Assembly (NCBI GenBank): GCA_902466275.1
Contig: CABQQJ010000019.1
Span: 1 to 8,594 of the forward strand
Source of the DNA: an uncultured Veillonella sp.
Lineage (GTDB): Bacteria; Bacillota; Negativicutes; Veillonellales; Veillonellaceae
DNA length: 8,594 bases
Direction: 5' to 3'
Shown: in pieces, positions 6,895 to 8,594 of the stretch
Numbering within the stretch: position 1 is the first letter of the stretch
How the letters are laid out: the number at the start of each line of letters is the position of its first letter
Program-made: the position numbers and the translations under genes
The notes under the pieces: generated by a model
What the model was told of the DNA's origin: nothing
The model's database searches: none
What the model saw: the letters and a program-made list of their open reading frames with translations, nothing else

Positions 6895-6935
6895 ACTCTT
6901 TTGGATCCATTTGGACAGACTAATGTCCTAAGAGT
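6895..6935 (-). other. Two competing short hairpins in the leader of the DUF3829-like gene
   Basis: GGACA (6913-6917) pairs with TGTCC (6924-6928). Alternatively, ACTCTT..GGA (6895-6905) pairs with TCC.AAGAGT (6926-6935). Both use the same TCC, so they cannot form together. The site lies within the predicted 5' leader of about 72 nt. It could instead be a protein-binding dyad, and the arms are short enough for chance. Confidence 0.2.
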
Positions 6936-6945
6936 AATTATTTAC

Positions 6946-6954
6946 ATTATATCA
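6946..6954 (-). promoter_or_regulatory. Extended -10 promoter of the DUF3829-like gene
   Basis: On the minus strand the sequence reads TGATATAAT, a perfect extended -10 element (TGn plus TATAAT). No good -35 hexamer is visible at 16-18 bases upstream (only a T-run), which is usual for extended -10 promoters. Transcription would start near 6939. Confidence 0.6.
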
Positions 6955-7055
6955 CAACTTTACGTGGCAAAAAAGACGTATAGATACGATAATTATAAGG
7001 AATAGATGAAAATGTTAGATTTAAATATATATTTATATTTATAATTAGCGATTAA

Positions 7056-7085
7056 TTGATGAATGAGGCTGTAAGCTGTTATAAA
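7056..7085 (+). promoter_or_regulatory. Candidate upstream promoter of the nuclease-helicase gene
   Basis: TTGATG (7056-7061) and TATAAA (7080-7085) are separated by 18 bases, and TGT just before the -10 adds an extended -10 feature. The start would fall at the edge of the palindrome at 7091-7102. This is weaker than the promoter at 7138-7146. The upstream 6960-7055 stretch is very AT-rich with no gene. Confidence 0.35.
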
Positions 7086-7090
7086 AATAT

Positions 7091-7102
7091 ACTTTTAAAA
7101 GT
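7091..7102 (+). promoter_or_regulatory. Perfect 12-bp palindrome ACTTTTAAAAGT, possible operator
   Basis: The palindrome lies immediately after the predicted start of the upstream promoter and about 36 bases before the second -10. Its placement suits a repressor or activator site for the nuclease-helicase gene. Low-complexity AT content makes a chance origin possible. Confidence 0.3.
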
Positions 7103-7137
7103 AAAACTATATACTCTCTAGACGTTGTAGCTGCGGC

Positions 7138-7146
7138 TGGTATAAT
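7138..7146 (+). promoter_or_regulatory. Extended -10 promoter of the nuclease-helicase gene
   Basis: TGGTATAAT is a perfect extended -10. A partial -35 (TAGACG at 7119-7124) sits 16 bases upstream. Transcription would start near 7153, giving a leader of about 29 nt. Confidence 0.6.
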
Positions 7147-7181
7147 AGCAAGTATAGTATTCATTATATAGGGAGTTCGTT

Positions 7182-8594
7182 ATGTCAGAATCGAATCATT
7201 TAATCAATTTTGCTACATCTTCGGAACTTATTGCTAATGGGGAAGGGCGTAATGTGCTATCTGCCATTGAGGACGGATTACGCAGTTGTGATGAGTTTTT
7301 AATATCTGTAGCATTTATAACACCAGAAGGATTACTAACATTAAAGCCAATACTTAAAGAATTAGAAAATCGAGGCGTACATGGTCGCATATTAACAACA
7401 GATTATCTTGGTTTTAATAGTCCACAAGTTTTGGAAGATTTAGGAAGTTTAAATAATATTGAGTTAAAAGTGTATTGTACCACGCAAGGTAGTGGTCATG
7501 GATTTCATACAAAAGGCTACATTTTTAGAAAAGATGAATCTTATCAGATTATAGTTGGTAGTTCTAATTTAACTATTAATGCATTAAAGAAAAATCGTGA
7601 ATGGAATACTCGATCTGAAGCTCATTGCAGTGATACCTATGCTAGAGAAATCACGGAAGAATTTGACTTGTATTGGAATTCAAAATTTTCTATTCCTTAT
7701 GAAGATTTTATTCCTTGGTATAAACCAAGATGGGTGCGTCCAGAGCGAACTTCACAAAGGACTGTAGCAGAGCAATTTAGAAAAATAGATTTGCTTCAAC
7801 TGGAACCTAATAGTATGCAACAACAGTTTATTGCTAACTTCAATGAACTAAGGGCTAATAATGCTAAAAGAGGTCTTTTGATCTCTGCTACTGGTACTGG
7901 CAAAACCTATGCGGCGGCTTTTGCTATGAGAGAGATGAGGCCTAAAAGAATATTATTTTTAGTACATCGTGAACAAATTGCAAAACAAGCGATCGCTAGT
8001 TTTGAGCGGATTTATAATGATCCATCTATTACATTTGGTTTAGTTTCTGGGAATGCTAAATACTATAATGCGACTCATGTATTCTCTACGATGCAAATGA
8101 TGGGCCGTAATGATGTAATGAAACAGTATGATCCAATGGAATTTGACTGTATTATTATTGACGAAGTACATCGCGCAGGTTCAGATAGCTATCAACGCAT
8201 TATTGAATATTTTGAGCCTCAGTTTTTATTGGGGATGACGGCTAGTCCGGAACGGACAGATGGCTATGATTTGTATGAATTATTTGACCATAATATTATT
8301 TACGAAATCCGATTACAACAGGCTTTAGAAGAAGATTTATTATGTCCATTTCATTATTTTGGTATTAGTGATTTATGGGTAGATACTCAAGAAGATATTT
8401 CTGATTTGGAGGTATCCTTTTCAAACTTGTCTACAAAAGAGCGGGTAGATAAAATTATAGAAAAGATTCGCTATTTTGGTCATAGTGGTAGTCGTGTTAA
8501 GGGCTTAGTATTTTGTAGTAATCGAGTTGAGGCAAAAGAGCTGTCTAATGCTTTTAATGAGCGTGGTATTTATCGTACGATATGTTTAACTGGT
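7182..8594 (+). CDS. PLD-type nuclease fused to SF2 DEAD/DEAH helicase (3' end outside window)
   Basis: The frame is open from the ATG at 7182 through the window edge (471 codons, no stop). GGGAG at 7171-7175, 6 nt upstream, supports the start. Residues about 10-175 form a phospholipase-D-like domain: H109-T-K111, then GSSNLT (126-131) and N138-R-E140, the catalytic layout of the BfiI/NgoFVII-like and helicase-fused HKD group. The canonical Asp five residues after the Lys is Arg 116. A helicase core follows: Q-motif-like region near 207-215, Walker A SATGTGKT (235-242), Walker B DEVH (327-330), motif III TAS (353-355), then the start of RecA domain 2 with GLVFCSNRVEA and ICLTG (467-471). This matches the known PLD-DEXD fusions, which usually continue into a DUF3427 region; whether that is present cannot be seen. 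A role in DNA processing or phage defence is inferred from the architecture. Codons such as ATA, TTA and AGA look more frequent than in the importer genes, which may hint at separate ancestry. Confidence 0.9.
   Translation, partial: MSESNHLINFATSSELIANGEGRNVLSAIEDGLRSCDEFLISVAFITPEGLLTLKPILKELENRGVHGRILTTDYLGFNSPQVLEDLGSLNNIELKVYCTTQGSGHGFHTKGYIFRKDESYQIIVGSSNLTINALKKNREWNTRSEAHCSDTYAREITEEFDLYWNSKFSIPYEDFIPWYKPRWVRPERTSQRTVAEQFRKIDLLQLEPNSMQQQFIANFNELRANNAKRGLLISATGTGKTYAAAFAMREMRPKRILFLVHREQIAKQAIASFERIYNDPSITFGLVSGNAKYYNATHVFSTMQMMGRNDVMKQYDPMEFDCIIIDEVHRAGSDSYQRIIEYFEPQFLLGMTASPERTDGYDLYELFDHNIIYEIRLQQALEEDLLCPFHYFGISDLWVDTQEDISDLEVSFSNLSTKERVDKIIEKIRYFGHSGSRVKGLVFCSNRVEAKELSNAFNERGIYRTICLTG

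Noticed and set aside
7021..7050. AT-rich repeats and a small palindrome (AAATATATATTT)
   Set aside because: Low-complexity AT sequence of this kind arises by chance in promoter regions; there is no iteration pattern to suggest an origin or array.
7196..7390. Minus-strand open frame of 64 codons at the start of the nuclease-helicase gene
   Set aside because: Antisense to the PLD domain coding sequence, which shows strong motif conservation.
1..8594. CRISPR array, tRNA, rRNA, insertion sequence or prophage attachment site
   Set aside because: No regularly spaced repeats, tRNA-like cloverleaf, transposase or terminal inverted repeats with target duplications were seen anywhere in the window.

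Overview
The window looks like a chromosomal segment of a low-to-mid GC, Firmicutes-type bacterium that uses strong AAGGAG ribosome binding sites and occasional TTG starts. The style of the proteins and the spacing suggest a Negativicutes such as Veillonella. This assignment is inference from general resemblance and was not confirmed by any search.

Bases 1-3893 are the 3' part of a plus-strand peptide/nickel-type (family 5) ABC importer operon: the end of a DppC/NikC-like permease, a lipoprotein substrate-binding protein, and two ATPases of the DppD/NikD and DppF/NikE types. The ATPases are translationally coupled by an 8-nt overlap with a TTG start. A strong intrinsic terminator at about 3998-4032 closes the operon. 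The rest of the importer (at least the partner permease) must lie upstream. Several sequence features are closer to NikA than to OppA/DppA as I remember them, so nickel or a chelated metal is the favoured but unproven cargo.

Bases 4033-5935 hold a second, separately transcribed substrate-binding protein. By eye it is roughly two-thirds identical to the first. It has its own sigma70-type promoter, a 7-4-7 dyad (TATACCC-CTAT-GGGTATA) placed like a repressor operator just after the predicted transcription start, and a long leader with possible structure. No permease or ATPase accompanies it, so it probably docks onto the upstream importer under a different regulatory input. A hairpin at 5894-5923 ends it and also serves as terminator for the converging gene.

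Bases 5938-6867 (minus strand) encode a membrane-anchored, mostly helical extracytoplasmic protein resembling the DUF3829/YiiG family, of unknown function, with an extended -10 promoter at 6946-6954. The 314-base divergent intergenic region (6868-7181) carries promoters for both directions and a perfect 12-bp palindrome.

From 7182 to the window end a long plus-strand gene runs off the edge. Its first 471 codons show an N-terminal phospholipase-D-type nuclease domain fused to a superfamily 2 DEAD/DEAH helicase core. This architecture is widespread, poorly characterised and often found near defence genes. It is the best candidate in the window for an interesting system, although the fusion family itself is already known.
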